A DNA stretch of 64,000 nucleotides from Benincasa hispida (lineage: Eukaryota; Streptophyta; Magnoliopsida; Cucurbitales; Cucurbitaceae). Below the pieces are notes generated by a model. It did no database searches and was not told where the DNA came from. It saw only the letters and a program-made list of their open reading frames with translations. The stretch lies in NCBI RefSeq assembly GCF_009727055.1, contig NC_052354.1, forward strand, positions 808,755 through 872,754, read 5' to 3'. A program made the position numbers and the translations under genes. Within the stretch, counting starts at the first letter, position 1; every line of letters begins with the position of its first letter. This document shows, piece after piece, positions 35,450 to 47,437 of this stretch.

Positions 35450-36041
35450 GATGCCCTAGCCACTTCAAATCAGAGGGCAGAAAATGAAGAACAAGCTAAG
35501 AACCCAGATTGGGTTCTTGATTTAGGGTGTTTTTTTTCATATGACCCCTCACTTAGACTGGTTCAAAACCTATAAGGGTTTAGATGGAGGCTCAATATAC
35601 ATGGGTAACAATCACTCATGTCCAGTAGTTGGATTTGACTCAGTCTCACTTAAACTAGAAGATGAGACAGTTAAGTTACTCATAAATGTCAGACATGTGC
35701 TTAAATTAAAGAGAAATCTGATCTCAATAGGCATGCTTGACTCAATTGGCTAGGGATACAGAAGGAAAGGAGGCTACTGTGAAGTTTTGAAGAATGGTAA
35801 GCCAATTTTCAAAAGGGTTAAAATAAATGGTGTTTATGTAGTTCAAGAAATTCAGAAGATGCAATAAACTCTAGTTGTGACTACCAAGGAGCCTATTAAA
35901 GGAGATCTTTGGCACAAAAGACTCACATATCAGTGCTAAAGGCATCCAAGCTCTAGCCAAACAAGGGATCCTACCAAAAGGGGTTCATCAAGACCTATCT
36001 TTCTGTGAGCATTGTATGATAGGGAAGACAACCAGGCAGAG
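35450..36041 (+). pseudogene. Element D: protease and GAG-pre-integrase remnants
   Basis: NPDWVLDLG replaces the usual copia protease D-(S/T)-G context. A T run near 35530 shifts frame, after which MTPHLDWFKTYKGLDGGSIY, MGNNHSCPVVGFDSV and HVLKLKRNLISIGMLDSIG (35541-35753) follow. The pre-integrase region shows GDLWHKRL, CEHCMIGKTTRQ just before the insertion at 36041. Several stops. Confidence 0.83.
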
Positions 36042-36823
36042 TGTCACACCCTCTCCCAAAACCTAACTTTACCCAAGATCTGGGAAAGGAAGTGAAACAA
36101 CCAATACTGTTTTTCAATGTCATCGGATGTTCTATCTCTATTAGCCTGACTGTTAGTCCTCTACAACCTATGATGCTTGTAATTTTTTTATTTCTTTTTT
36201 TTAGGCCCGCCATTTATAGGTTACCCTTAAATCCTATTGACTTTCAATTATGATGATCCAAGTATCGTCCAACGATAAAGTTTATTCAGACCTCTGATGG
36301 CTTCCCTAACCAATCTGTGCCGCAACCTGGGGGAGGGCGGGGAGGGGGAGGGGGGGGAGGTGGAAACAAACAGAGAGATCGTAAGCTAAAAGCCCAGTGA
36401 GTGGTATCTTTGAATTTTAGTTTTAATTCTAGAATGTTTAATTTTAACCACAGTGCCAAACAAATGAATACCAACATATAATAAATATAACCTCCATAGC
36501 CTGACAGCTAGATATTTTGCAAGATCAAGCATTCCAGCCCTTCGGTATCCCTTCCGAATAACCTGTGTTGTTTGACATGGAAAACAAGTTTAGTACCCTG
36601 GTGTCCGTCAAATGTGCATATGTTGACCTCCCTTGTTAGACATGTTTGAGTATGCTGACAATTTCATCCAGGTGCTCTGGCAATCCCAGTCAACGACTCC
36701 AACACATGTTAACAACATTCTAATATGAAATCCAGTTTCCCCTATAACTACCCGCTTGAAGCATTTACTGTAATAACCAATCCCCCAATTATCCTCCCCT
36801 AATCATGCTAAGCACATATGACC

Positions 36824-36826
<3 letters not shown>

Positions 36827-36886
<60 letters not shown>
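36827..36886. repeat. (AT)n microsatellite, about 30 repeats
   Basis: An uninterrupted AT dinucleotide tract lies within the composite insertion. Confidence 0.9.
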
Positions 36887-36892
<6 letters not shown>

Positions 36893-38380
36893 TAGTTTTA
36901 TTCATCCATGTAATGAAAAGACCACTCACCTTTTTCTTCCGTAAGGTTTCCTCCGATTGTTTCCTAGTTCTTTGGATTTTTCCCCTTAACTAAGGATTTC
37001 AAGTTTATCCATTATTTAGTCAATATCTTAATTTAATCATATAATTAATCCTACAGAAAATCATAACAACCAGCTTACCTTCTTAAGTTTGATTCTCAGA
37101 TAAGCTAGACTATTACCACAGCATTTTGAGAGGTTAATTCCGCACTTGGGAGGCGTCTGGGCGGTAAAGGTATGCATTGGCGGGCAATAGGGTGCTCTGG
37201 TCGGTCGCTCCCTGCACAGATGGCCGTGGGCGTCTGGGCGTGCGTCTGCCACATGAAGACGTCCTACAGAGTGCGCATTTGGGGTGGCTGCAACATACGA
37301 CAAGTCTACCATTCAACTTATCACTGCTTCTCCCTCTGCCTTTACTCCAATAGGCCTCCAAGTGGAAATGTGAGAGTTCGATGTCCCAAGCCTCTCTATT
37401 TATAGACGTCCAGAGTCTCCTCTAGCGCGACACCTCAAGTCTGGCCGCATGTCTAGATGTCCTTTCCCCACACAATTACCTCAACCTTTACATCACCACA
37501 ATTCGAGGTGTCTTCTTCTCCTTTCACCAATGCATGGTTCTTAAGTTTGCATGTATTTCTATGCATCCACCTCACATGCTTAAGGCCTAAGATTCCTTTA
37601 CAACCAAACCACATGTCCGGATGACGTCCTTGAATGTGTCCATCCTTCATATGCGTTCATCCAATCCACAAATGTGCCCACATGCCTTCGAATATCCAAC
37701 GCATATGTCACATCACCAACGCATAGAAACCCTTGGAACAACTTGGTTCTCATCTCAACACCTCAAGGCATAGCTCACCATCGCATCTCTTATGACTAAC
37801 GCAACCTACCTCATTAACCTTGTTACCGCAAGCCTTAAAATGCAAGGGCAAATCACTATGCGCTGATCAAAGTATAAGTTTCTGGGAAGGTTGAAGGGTG
37901 AGTTGATACTAGTTTGGTATCAAAGTATATGTTCTTGGAAACCAGAGGCTTGAGTTAGAAAACTTGAGGGTTGAGTTTAGTAAACCAGAGCGAAGTGTGG
38001 TAGAGTAAAGGTTTAAAGAGAAACCTAAGAAATTAGTCAAAGTGGGACTAAGAGGAATAACGGAAGTGGCATGACCTAGCAGGCAACCAGAGCTGGAACT
38101 CACAACGCTACCTGAAGATCTACCGAGGAAGGTAAGTATGAATTTAAATTATTCTCATTTAGTATTTGAGATAGAAATGATTATGTTATAGATAGTTGGT
38201 TCAACATCTAGCTTATAAATGGCTAGGTGAGATATTGTTGGACAAACTAAGGAGTTGATATCAGAGTAACACAGTAGAAGCGTGGTAATAGATAAGGTTA
38301 TAAGAGGTTACAATAGTGGTTGTTGTGGAACCTTAAACCAGAAATTTCGAGGACGAAATTTTCTTAAGGGGGAAGTAAAT

Positions 38381-38958
38381 GTGAAACCCGGATTTCCATT
38401 ATTCCCACTTAAGCAGGTGTTAAAAAAAATTAACTAAGTGGAAGTTAAATCCTATGTTGAAGTGAAGGAAATTTTAAGTGTTGAGTAGATTTCTTGAGTA
38501 GTTATTCATAGCATATTCTTGCGTAGCAACACCGCATGTCTTTGGCTGCATCGTAGTACCACCGCAACCATCTCATCCATCGTATCCATCGCTGCCATCA
38601 CGCGAGAACACTGCTTGCGTCATTTTAACCTTTCAAGACAGTGGCTGCTGCATGTGTTGTTCTTAGCCATACTTCAGCCTCTCTCCATGCCCAATTAACC
38701 TCTCAATACTTCATGGCCAACGCATGGCACCACACCAATGCATTTTTCAACACTTAGTCATTTTTCTTCCTGGCTTTCAACGCATGGTTATACTTAGCCA
38801 AATTTCACTAGTTATATATTATTTCCAAAGTTTATTTAAAAAATTCTTTTAATCACTTAGAAATTTCCTACTCTTAATCTCAGGGTCTAACTCATTCTTA
38901 GTTAATCTCTTTTATTTCCTGCCATGAAATGGGAAATGGAGTTTCGGGTTTCACATTT
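38381..38958. repeat. LTR-like block (TGTGAAACCCGG ... TTTCGGGTTTCACA) with inverted flanks
   Basis: The block begins TGTGAAACCCGGA and ends TTTCGGGTTTCACA. To its left lies AAATTTCGAGGACGAAATTT then TCTTAAGGGGGAAGTAAA, the usual end of a chromovirus-type gypsy element (a polypurine tract followed by an LTR). To its right the same text occurs as reverse complement (TTTACTTCCCCCTTAAGAAA then ATTTCATCCTCGAAATTT). About 48 bp on each side pair with one difference seen. Confidence 0.8.
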
Positions 38959-39433
38959 ACTTCCCCCTTAAGAAAATTTCATCCTCGAAATTTGATAAGT
39001 ATGGTTTTATTTAGATTATACTTGTAATTTACAAAGAGTCTTTGGCTCTAATCTTTTATGGCCTTGCCTTTGTTTTTCCTAGCGTCGGGCATGTCCTCAT
39101 CAGGGGTTAGGCCGTATAGTTGTCCTAAGGTTTATTTCCCTTCCTCCACCTTGCCATCCCCGACACCTCGTCCCTTGCTAAATCTCTGGGGTCCTACCTC
39201 TTGGTTGATAGTGTGTGATATACTTCCACCGGCATGAGTAGATTTTTTGTAGAAGGAAGTAACTCGTGATAAAGCCTAGAACTATGAGTAACCTGAGCTT
39301 TATGTTGAATTTGGATCGTAGGGTTCAAAAAGAAGCCCGAGGTGACCAAGGAACTTTTAGAGAGAAAGGCTTCTAAACGATGAAGGTGAATGACTAAAAT
39401 ATTTACAATGTTTTAAGAAACCATGTGCTAAAG

Positions 39434-39491
39434 AAAGATCTTTCAGATAAAGACATGTTTTCAAGATCTTTCAGATAAAGACATGTTTTCT
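39434..39491 (+). repeat. 28-bp tandem duplication
   Basis: AAGATCTTTCAGATAAAGAC plus ATGTTTTC occurs twice head to tail inside the composite insertion. Confidence 0.85.
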
Positions 39492-40051
39492 ATGTTTCAT
39501 TAAAGAAAGTCATTGTATGACTAGTTTTACTTGAAACTCGATACTGAAGGATGGTTGAGAAGGTATCCGAGCAGCTCGATACTGAAGGACACAGTTTTGG
39601 GAAGGTATCTGAGAAAAAGTACCCAAGCATGGGGTACTTCTATTTCATAAGAATCAATTTTCTGGTCACTCACTGGGCTAACAAGCTCATCCTATTTTTC
39701 AAATGTTTTTCTTCCCAGGTAACGAAAGGTGAGGAGTTCCAGGGTGCTGCTAAGGTTAAGGTCTGCCACAAGCCACAGTTACACTTCTGGAGGGTTTTAC
39801 GGTTGTTCTTGTAAACTTTGTAGCTAATTCTTGGAGATGTATAAATGTTACATTGTTGTAATAAAATGGGCCTACTTAATCAGCTTTTGTTTGCCTCATT
39901 GACTTAATCAGTTGATTGTTGAATTTGTTCATTGGTATCAGAGTTATTTCCGCAAGAGTTTTTAGGCAGTAAGTGTCAACAAAAGGATTGATAACTGCTG
40001 CAGTCATGTCCTTTCCTAGGCTCAGAGAATAGTCTGGGACGGGGTGTGACA

Positions 40052-40734
40052 TAGAGCTTTGTTAAGGCTCAACACACAACTAAAGCTATCCTTGACTATG
40101 TGCATTCAGACCTATGGGGCCCTTCACCTTTCCAATCTTTAAGTGGTGCTAGGTATTTCCTAACTTTTATTGATGACTTCTCTAGGACATGCTGGATATA
40201 TTTTCTTAAAACTAAAGATATGATGTTTGAGAAATTCAAAGAATGGAAGGCTATGGTTGAAAAACAGACTAATTGTTAGATTAAATGCCTTAGAACAGAT
40301 AATGGACTTGAATTTTGTGCATAATTTTTCAATGTTTTTTGTAGACAATAAGGGATTAACAAAATGGGGTACTACAGAGGCTGAACAGAACTATTATGGA
40401 AAGGGTTAGAAGTCTTTTATCAGATGCTATCCTACTAGAGAAATTTTGGGCTGAAGCAGCCTTCTATACAATCTACATACTAAACAGGTGCCCTCATGCC
40501 TCTCTATACTTGCTCACTTCAGATGAAAAGTTGACCAATCATCCACCTAACCTAAGTAATCTAAGGGTTTTTGGATTTATTGGTTTTGTGCATCAGAATA
40601 AGAGAAAGCTAACTGCTCGAGCAATTAAATGTATGTTTTTGGGGTTCACAGAAGGAGTGAAAGGGTTTACACTGTGGCATCCAACTGAGAAGAAGTGTGT
40701 AACAAGAAGATATGTTATTTTCATAAAGACATAA
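40052..40734 (+). pseudogene. Element D: integrase
   Basis: Reads ILDYVHSDLWGPSPF, SGARYFLTFIDDFSRTCWIY, FKEWKAMVEKQTN, then LRTDNGLEFC with stops nearby. It continues at 40396-40734 as MERVRSLLSDAILLEKFWAE, AFYTIYILNRCPHASL and AIKCMFLGFTEGVKGF. The D, D core motifs are present, but in-frame stops (for example after EKQTN) make it inactive. Confidence 0.87.
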
Positions 40735-42618
40735 ATGTTTATGGAAAAAAGTAACCCTACTGATTCAACACCTCAAGAGAAGACAGAAACAATTGAGGTG
40801 AAGCACTCACTATTGCCTACAATAGATCCTTCAAGCTCAAATTCTAATAATTTCAGTAGCCAGTTCCCTAATCATGAAGAAAAAGAAGAAAAAGCAGTTT
40901 CTGACACTGAGGAAGAGGGACCAGATCTAAGGGATTATACCTTAGCTAGAGATAGGCAAAGGAGAACTATAGTACCACCTTCAAGATATGATGACTACAT
41001 CAACTTAGCTCTAAATGCCTCAGAACTGGATAATGATTCAAAACAGTCTACTTTTGGAGAGGCAGTAAGTTGTGCAAAAGAAAGGAAGTAGATAGAAGCT
41101 ATGAATGATAAGATTGAGTCCTTGATGAGAAATGACACATGAGACCTAGTACCTTTACCTAAAGGGAGCAAACCTATTGCATCCAAGTGGGTACAAGTTT
41201 AAAGAGGGTATCCCTAATGTTCTAGAACCTAGGTATAAGGCTAGGTTGGTTGCAAAGGGGTTCACTCAAAGACAAGAAGTTGACTATAATGAGATATTTT
41301 CCCTTGTAGTCAAACAAACTTCAATCAGACTACTTCTATCTATAGTGGCACAACAAGACTTAGAGCTAGAACAACTTGATGTTAAAACAACCTTCTTACA
41401 TGGTTTTCTAGATGAAACCATTTACATGTGTCAACCTAAAGGCTATATAGTCAGTGGAAAAGAAGATCATTACTGTCTACTTAAGAAGTCTATCTATGGA
41501 TTTAAGCAATCTCCTAGGTGTTGGAACAAAAGATTCAATGAATCCATACAGAAGAATGGGTTTATTAAAAGTTCCTATGACAGCTGTGTTTATATAAACA
41601 CTAAGACCTATGCAAATCTTGTCCATCTACTCCTATATGTAGATGATATGTTGTTATCAGGAACTACCATGAATGATTTGAAACAAGTCAAAGATTTATT
41701 GAAATCGAAATTTGAAATGAAAGATATGGGAAGTGCAAACAGAATTCTTAGCATAAACAATAAAAGAGAAAGAATAACATACAAGTTATGCATAGATCAG
41801 ACAAAATATTGTGAGAAACTAATCAAGAAGTATCATATGGCATAAGCTAAAACAGTTTTCACACCAATAGCACATCATTTCAAACTTTCATAAGAGAATT
41901 CACCTAAAGAAACAAATATTGAGCACTTAAAGCTAATGTCTACAGTTCCCTACTCTCAACTAGTGGGAAGTCTTATGTATCTTATGATTTCTACAAGGCC
42001 AGATATTGCATATGCTACTAGTTTGGTCAGTAGGTACATGAATAACCCTGGAAAGAGGCATTGGGAGGCTACAAAATGGATTATGAGGTACCTAAAGGGT
42101 GCCAGACTTCTATGTCAACAGACTTTTGGTACTGCACCTGAGCTAATTGGCTATGTTGACTCAGACTACGTAGGGGACCTAGATAGAAGGAGGTCTCTAT
42201 CAGGTTATGTCTTCCTATGTGGAAGTTGTGTTCTTAGTTAGAAGGCTATATTGCAGTCAGTGGTAGCCCTTTCTACCATTGAGGCAGAATTTATTGCCCT
42301 ATCAGAAGCTGTTAAAGAATGGCTATGGCTTAATTGAATACTACTTGATTTCATTATTAAACAGAACACAGTAAAGATTTATTGTGATAATCAAAGTACC
42401 ATACATTTATCTAAGCATCCACAGTATCATAATTGAACAAAACATATTGATGTCAAGTATCATTTTATACGTGAACAAATTGAAGGAAAAAGGATAGAGG
42501 TGTTGAAGATACATACCTCAGACAATGCTTCTGACATGCTGACCAAAGCCGTGACCCAGCTCAAACTTAAAAAATGTCTGGACATCATCAAGTTTGAGCT
42601 GAAAGACAAAGGGTGAAG
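40735..42618 (+). pseudogene. Element D: reverse transcriptase and RNase H
   Basis: 40735-41091 is the acidic linker leading to RDRQRRTIVPPSRYDDYI. 41177-41845 is a 222-residue RT stretch: VLEPRYKARLVAKGFTQ, LDVKTTFLHGFLDETIYM, IYGFKQSPRCWN, LLYVDDMLLSG and KSKFEMKDMGSANRILS. 41936-42241 gives YSQLVGSLMYLMISTRPDIA and GYVDSDYVGDLDRRRSLSGY. RNase H goes on through VKIYCDNQSTIHLSKHPQ and SDNASDMLTKAVTQLKL to the stop near 42618. Stops at 41091, 41845 and 42241 break the polyprotein. Confidence 0.89.
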
Positions 42619-42676
42619 AAGAAAGGTTAGCAAAGAGGAGCTGGAACTTGTAAAGGTTCATTTCAAGGTGGAGATT

Positions 42677-43260
42677 TGTTAAGAAAACATGTATGAAATA
42701 AACTTTACATTCGGTTACAACAGTTTTTTCTAAAGTCCTATAAATACAAACCTAGCTAGAATCATCAAAGTACTGAAAAAGAAAAACTCCTAGCTACTTA
42801 TCTGTTGTATTCTTCAAGATCTCTGCAAGATCGAATAACATTCCAACTCCTCCGTGGATGTAGACTATTTTGTTGCCGAACCACGTTAAAACTGGTGTTC
42901 ATCTTCTTTTTCCTCTCTTCACTCTTCATGCATTGCTAAATCTTCATCTTCTTCTTCAAGATTTCATCAGAAATTAGATAGAATTTCCCCTCTAATCTTT
43001 CTTTTCTCTTTCGAGCTCACACTGACCTACAAACACATAAAATCAGATTAGTCATTCAAAAAGCTTTTGATTGAGGTAAATGGATCAATAAAATCTTAGC
43101 CCTCAACGTGTAAGGCAAGATTTGAGCTTCAAACAGATTGTGCTTTTAGCACATAGAAATCAAAGCCAGTGGTTTCACTTAACTTTCAGGACTAGCTTTC
43201 TTCATTGTTTGGGCCTCGGTGGGAAATAGAAAAGTCCAAGATTATTGACAAAGCCCAACA
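42677..43260 (+). repeat. Element D 3' LTR, 584 bp
   Basis: It follows the polypurine tract AAGGTGGAGATT and is colinear with 33619-34203, ending AAGCCCAACA. ATTTG follows directly. Confidence 0.93.
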
Positions 43261-43265
43261 ATTTG
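43261..43265. repeat. Right target-site duplication ATTTG of element D
   Basis: Exact repeat of 33614-33618. Confidence 0.92.
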
Positions 43266-43749
43266 ATATCAGGGGTTCAATGATAAGGTAGTTTTTAATT
43301 CTCAGGGTTTTTGTATTATTTGGTATCAAAGCTTAGACTCTGGATTGGGTATATGTTTTCTTTGATTGCTTTCTTTATTGAATCTATTTTCTAATTTGGA
43401 TAAAGGTTCCTGTTGTATTGTTCTTCTGAAAAAAAAAAATTGCATCGATTTCAGTTTCAATTGATTGTTGGATCTGCACTTCGATTAAAAAAAGAGGTGA
43501 ATTTGGAATAAAAATTAATTTTCCGATTTGGGCTGCTGAAAAACAAGGGAAAAAAATCGTTTGTCCTTGAGAGAGGAACAGGCGTGAAATTGGAAAAAAG
43601 AAGAAAATCAGAAGGTAAAAAAAAGAAATCGTTGGGCTGACAAAATGTGAATCGAAAGGAAAACATTGGAAGCAGGCATGTCAAGCAGGCATGTCTAGCA
43701 ACTACGTCAATTAATTAGCAAATTTTCATAAGTTATGAGGAGCTAAATT

Positions 43750-44893
43750 TCGTGAGTCATGTATACACAAAGAAGAGCTTCGAGGAATAGTTGTCATGTT
43801 GATCAAAACATTATTCTTTAGAAGTAATTATAATCCGGATGAGTATTTTCTTTGGGTGGAGGAAATTGATGTTATATTTGATGACTACTTCTTTAGTTAA
43901 AAGGAAAAGGTAAAATTTATTGTTTCTACATTTGATGATTATGCCCTAACATGGTGCAATAATATGTTATAAAAAAAAAAAAAGAAAAATCAAGGAATAC
44001 ATTCATGGAAAGAGGTCAAGCATCTTATGAGGAAGCATTTTGTTCCCAACTCTTTCCACAAATTGGAAACTTTGAAATAAGGGAGCAAAAGTGTGGAAAA
44101 GTACTATGAAGAGATGTTGCAATTGCTTAAGAAGATGACCATATATGAGGATGAAGAAGTTACCATGGATCAATTCTATAAACGACTTATTGAGGAGATT
44201 ATTGAGATGCTTGCCAATCGAGAAGAAATTTGACCTTGTGAGGATTTGGAAGAAATGGTGCACATTGCCATCAAGATAGAAAGGCAACTCCAAAAGAGAT
44301 CTTTAAAGGTACACTAAATCTAAATCTAGTATCAATTTCAACTCATTAGTAAAAAATGTTAACTTACCTACCAAATTTGAGCACTTTGATAAGGTTGAAA
44401 GTAGTAAAGAGAAACTTACGAATATAGTACCTATGCATGATAAATGATGTTTCGCCTAGTAAGTCATTAAGTAGCAAAAAATCACATGATTGAAATCTTA
44501 CTACTACTACTGTACCGTTTATTTCTAGAGAAGTAGAAAGTAGATGGTAGTAACCTTGGAACTAGAATATTTTATGCTAAATTTCTAGTCCACTAGAGCC
44601 CAAAGTAACATTTTATCCTAATATTGTATCATTACTTCCTAGAGAGGAAAAAATTTGATGTGTGTGAGTTAGAAAACAAAAGGCACAAAACCGAGGCAAA
44701 AGCAATAGAAACGTATGAAGGAGAAAAGCATGTGAAGAATACTTGCTCTATGAATAAAATGAGAGAAGCAAAAAAAAAAAAAAAAGTGAAATTGAAAGTT
44801 TGTGAGGTTAACAAAAGAGTTTGTTTCCTAATAGGTGAACTTCAACCAAGTTTGCATAGTTTTTCTTTTGAATTTTTGCAGGATGTTAAATGA
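43750..44893 (+). pseudogene. Element C: gypsy gag remnant
   Basis: One frame reads FRSNYNPDEYFLWVEEIDVI near 43815-43875. At about 44007-44300 it reads WKEVKHLMRKHFVPNSFHKL, GSKSVEKYYEEMLQLLKKMT, YKRLIEEIIEMLANREEI and LEEMVHIAIKIERQLQKRS, the conserved retrotransposon gag order of plant gypsy elements. Two stops fall inside. A lysine-rich open frame (44624-44893) without a clear domain follows. No pol is present, so the element could only have moved with help. Confidence 0.78.
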
Positions 44894-45079
44894 CTTTGAA
44901 GCAAAACTCAAAGGATGGATTTGGATTGCTTTGCAAGGAAGACCATCCAGGAGAAGTGCTCGAATTTGACATTATTTTCTTCTCACGACTTCAAAATTGC
45001 CTTACAAAGCTTTGATTTGGATTCAGGGATGAATCATTCAAAAGAAAGAGAGGATGATATGAACCACCCAGACATGAAT

Positions 45080-45562
45080 TATTAATTAAATGTTATTTAA
45101 TAATTTTGGTATTTTCCAACTTTTATCCTTTTTTTTTTGTGACATTTTAAGTAGGTTTTTTTTTTTTTTTTTAATTTTTTAATTTTGTTTTGATTAATAA
45201 TGTGGTGTTAGGGTTTCATTGGAAGGTTATAAGAGGCCTTGCCATAAGGTTGTGTGACACAATTTTTGGTTTTCTGAATTTGGAATGATAATTTTTCTCT
45301 ATGATGAGGACGAAGATTAATCATAAACTTTTACAATTATTGCTCTAGGGTTGCATGCCTGAGCATTCAGGTAAGTCTGATCATCTTACTTGTGGACTGT
45401 TCAAACCTTGAGTAGAGGATTAACTCTCTTTATCGAAAAATAATCCAATTCTAGTTTTTCCCTTTAAATTGACATCAGTTGACTTGGGATTTTTAGAATT
45501 TGATATTAGAGGTTCAATAATTGAGTTCCTAATTTTCAATTCCTAAGGTTTTCATATCAATG
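45080..45562 (+). repeat. Element C 3' LTR (about 480 bp)
   Basis: The text is colinear with the interrupted 5' copy at about 33190-33618 and 43266-43318. Ends are approximate because the edges are AT-rich. Confidence 0.7.
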
Positions 45563-46128
45563 CAAGTTTGTTGTGGCATAAGATTATGCTATATAATTAT
45601 ACTAGCGTTGAGAAAAGATTATTATATGTGAAAGATATCATTAAGAAATGGTTATTATATGGTAAAGATAACATTCAAGTAATAGTTATAATATGTTGAA
45701 TATATCTTTATTAAAAAAATGCTATAAAACATTTTTATAGCAACGTATCTAAACTATATTAATACTTTTGTTATAGAATCAATTACAAATCTACAAAAAT
45801 ACTATAAAACGTGTTAGACTTTTAATAATTGGTTATCAAATCTCAAAAAAAAAAAAAAAAAAGTTTTAAAAAGTCTATTATATCTTTATTCATTAGGAAT
45901 CATATATGTTTCTTGTAGCGTCTAGACTATAACAACTTTTGTCATATATTTAATAATAAAGATCAAATTACGTAATGTAAATTAAAGGGTAAATTAATCT
46001 AAATATTAAAATATTTTGTGGAAAGAGAGAAGATGAAGAGTTTATCATGAATCAGAACTCCATATGAAGAGAGAAATAACATAAATCTAAAAGGGAAGGA
46101 GGGCTTTAAAGTTTATCCTCTAAAGTGA
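45563..46128. other. AT-rich intergenic DNA
   Basis: No gene or clear repeat is seen. Runs of A (about 45845-45862) and short direct repeats such as TTAAGAAATGGTTATTATATG occur. Confidence 0.5.
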
Positions 46129-46678
46129 TTAGAGGTGTACATGGATTGGGATAGGCTAAGTTGAGGGTATTTTTTGGACCAATCCAAAAATTTGGGTTGG
46201 TTGGATTGGCAATCCAAAGAACTCAAATAAAGTCTCTAACCCAACCCTTAAAATTCGGGGTTGGGTTGGATTGGGTTATCGGGTTATAATTTTTTTTTTA
46301 ATTAAAAATATGTAAATTTATATATAACACATGACTAATAACTAAAATCTCATAAAATTTAAGTGCTAAATACCAAGCATCTAAGATATTTATTGCAAAT
46401 TTCAAATAAAGACAAATATCATAACAATTTTAAAAGAAAAATATTTAAAATTCATAAATTAATCTATACAAAATGCTAAATACCAAGCATCTAAGATATT
46501 CGAGTTGAGTTGGGTCAACCCAATTTTTTTATTTTTTAACCAACCTACAACCCAACTCAACCCAATAAAAATAGAAAAAATTTAACCCAACTCAACCCAA
46601 AAACAAAACTAGCCCAACCCAATTCTTATATTTTGGGTTGGGTAGTTTGGATTGTTTGGGTTATCGGATTATTTGAAC
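46129..46678. mobile_element. hAT-like MITE, copy 1 ('gggttgggttgg' family)
   Basis: It starts TTAGAGGTGTACATGGATTG and ends near GGTTATCGGATTATTTGAAC. Both ends are built of repeated TTGGGTTGGGTT/AACCCAACCC text in opposite sense, with an AT-rich middle (AAATACCAAGCATCTAAGATAT occurs twice). A second copy in the opposite orientation is at 53046-53633. The right end abuts an F-box fragment. Confidence 0.72.
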
Positions 46679-47160
46679 ACGTGGTTTGTAAATTGAGGCA
46701 GTGTATGACTTCGTAGGTTAAATACTTTTGTCACGGAATTCCCGTCATCAAATGTGTAAGAGTAAATCAAATTTTTAACACAACATGAAACGCTCAAAGG
46801 ATACTTTTTTTCATGAGCAGAGTGAGTTTGAGTTATCAAATTGGTAGGACTCAAAATCGAAATTGAGTGTGGAAAAGTGTGAGTCCACAGGGTTTTCCAT
46901 CGCTTTGAGAGAACACGAGTTTGAACAACTTGTTTTGTGTGTAAAAAGGATAGAATGTGATGAAGAATACAATCCGGAAGAGGGCTGATTCTGTCCACAT
47001 CATTGTTTTCCGATATTGTAATGATATCAGAGTTGTCGTGGAAGAGTTTTGTAACACTGGGCATTGTTATATAGAGAGATGTTGAATAGGGTGTAGTTTT
47101 GCTTGGAAGATGTGCATTCATTACTACAAATTGGCTTGGGAAAACATGGCAGCGGAACAA
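46669..47160 (-). pseudogene. F-box protein fragment 1 (truncated)
   Basis: The minus-strand frame contains an F-box domain: [40 protein letters not shown] and WTH, then a diverged segment resembling the FERF...[20 protein letters not shown] part of its paralogues, cut at 46679 by the MITE. A likely functional-style start is the Met at 47064 or the Met at 47160. F-box proteins recruit substrates to SCF ubiquitin ligases, but the LRR/FBD part is gone here. Confidence 0.82.
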
Positions 47161-47437
47161 GAGAAGGCGTGGTTGGGTTGGAAAACTAAATTCAAATTAA
47201 ACCCATGTATTTCAATTAGCTTGGTTTTGTTATATCTATCCTCTACTCGTCTTTCAATTTTTGGTTATAATAACTTAAGAATTAATGTTTCCAACTTTGT
47301 TTGCATTCGTAATTTCATTCCCAAGTGTTGAAGAACTTGGAGAAAATTACTAATTACTATGTTAGCTAGTTGGAAAATTTTTCCATACTACCTCAATTTA
47401 TTACTTGCCATAAAAGTAGTATTTAAGAATGATGTGG

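Larger units (their letters stand above)
36042..40051. mobile_element. 4-kb composite gypsy-derived insertion in the element D integrase gene
   Basis: The insert starts TGTCACACCC and ends GGGTGTGACA, a perfect 10-bp inverted pair with further imperfect pairing inward (TCCCA...GGAAAGGA against its complement). The flanks are CAGAG (36037-36041) and TAGAG (40052-40056), possibly a 5-bp duplication with one change. Removing it restores the integrase reading TTRQS-FVKAQHTTKA. Inside are a 20+ base AT microsatellite, a GC-rich block, primer-binding-like sites near 37914 and 39932, and an LTR-like segment flanked by mirror-image polypurine tracts. No coding domain is recognised, so it is non-autonomous. 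Confidence 0.72.
33619..43260 (+). mobile_element. Nested Ty1/copia element D (plus strand), 9,642 bp with a 4-kb insert
   Basis: Two LTRs (33619-34203 and 42677-43260, TGTTAAG...CCCAACA) and an exact ATTTG duplication define the element. The order is primer binding site, gag, protease remnant, GAG-pre-integrase, integrase (interrupted at 36041/40052), RT, RNase H and polypurine tract (AAGGTGGAGATT, about 42665-42676). Without the insert it would be about 5.6 kb, a normal copia size. LTR divergence is about 5-6% by eye. Pol carries several stops, so the copy is not autonomous. Confidence 0.94.
33190..45562 (+). mobile_element. Gag-only Ty3/gypsy element C, decayed, split by copia element D
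   Basis: The sequence at about 33190-33618 plus 43266-43318 is colinear with about 45080-45562 (for example AATAATTTTG, GTTAGGGTTTCA, GCATGCCTGAGCATTC, CTTGAGTAGAGGATTAA, TAGAATTTGATAT), so these are its 5' and 3' LTRs. The 5' LTR is interrupted by element D. A primer-binding-site-like TTGGTATCAAAGC lies at about 43319-43331. Between the LTRs is a broken gypsy gag (43750-44310) and an EREDDMNHP-like tail before the 3' LTR; no protease, RT or integrase is present. Confidence 0.78.

Noticed and set aside
37130..37410. GC-rich segment with overlapping frames as a small gene
   Set aside because: Frames on both strands overlap, none has a domain, and the segment lies in the composite gypsy-derived insertion.
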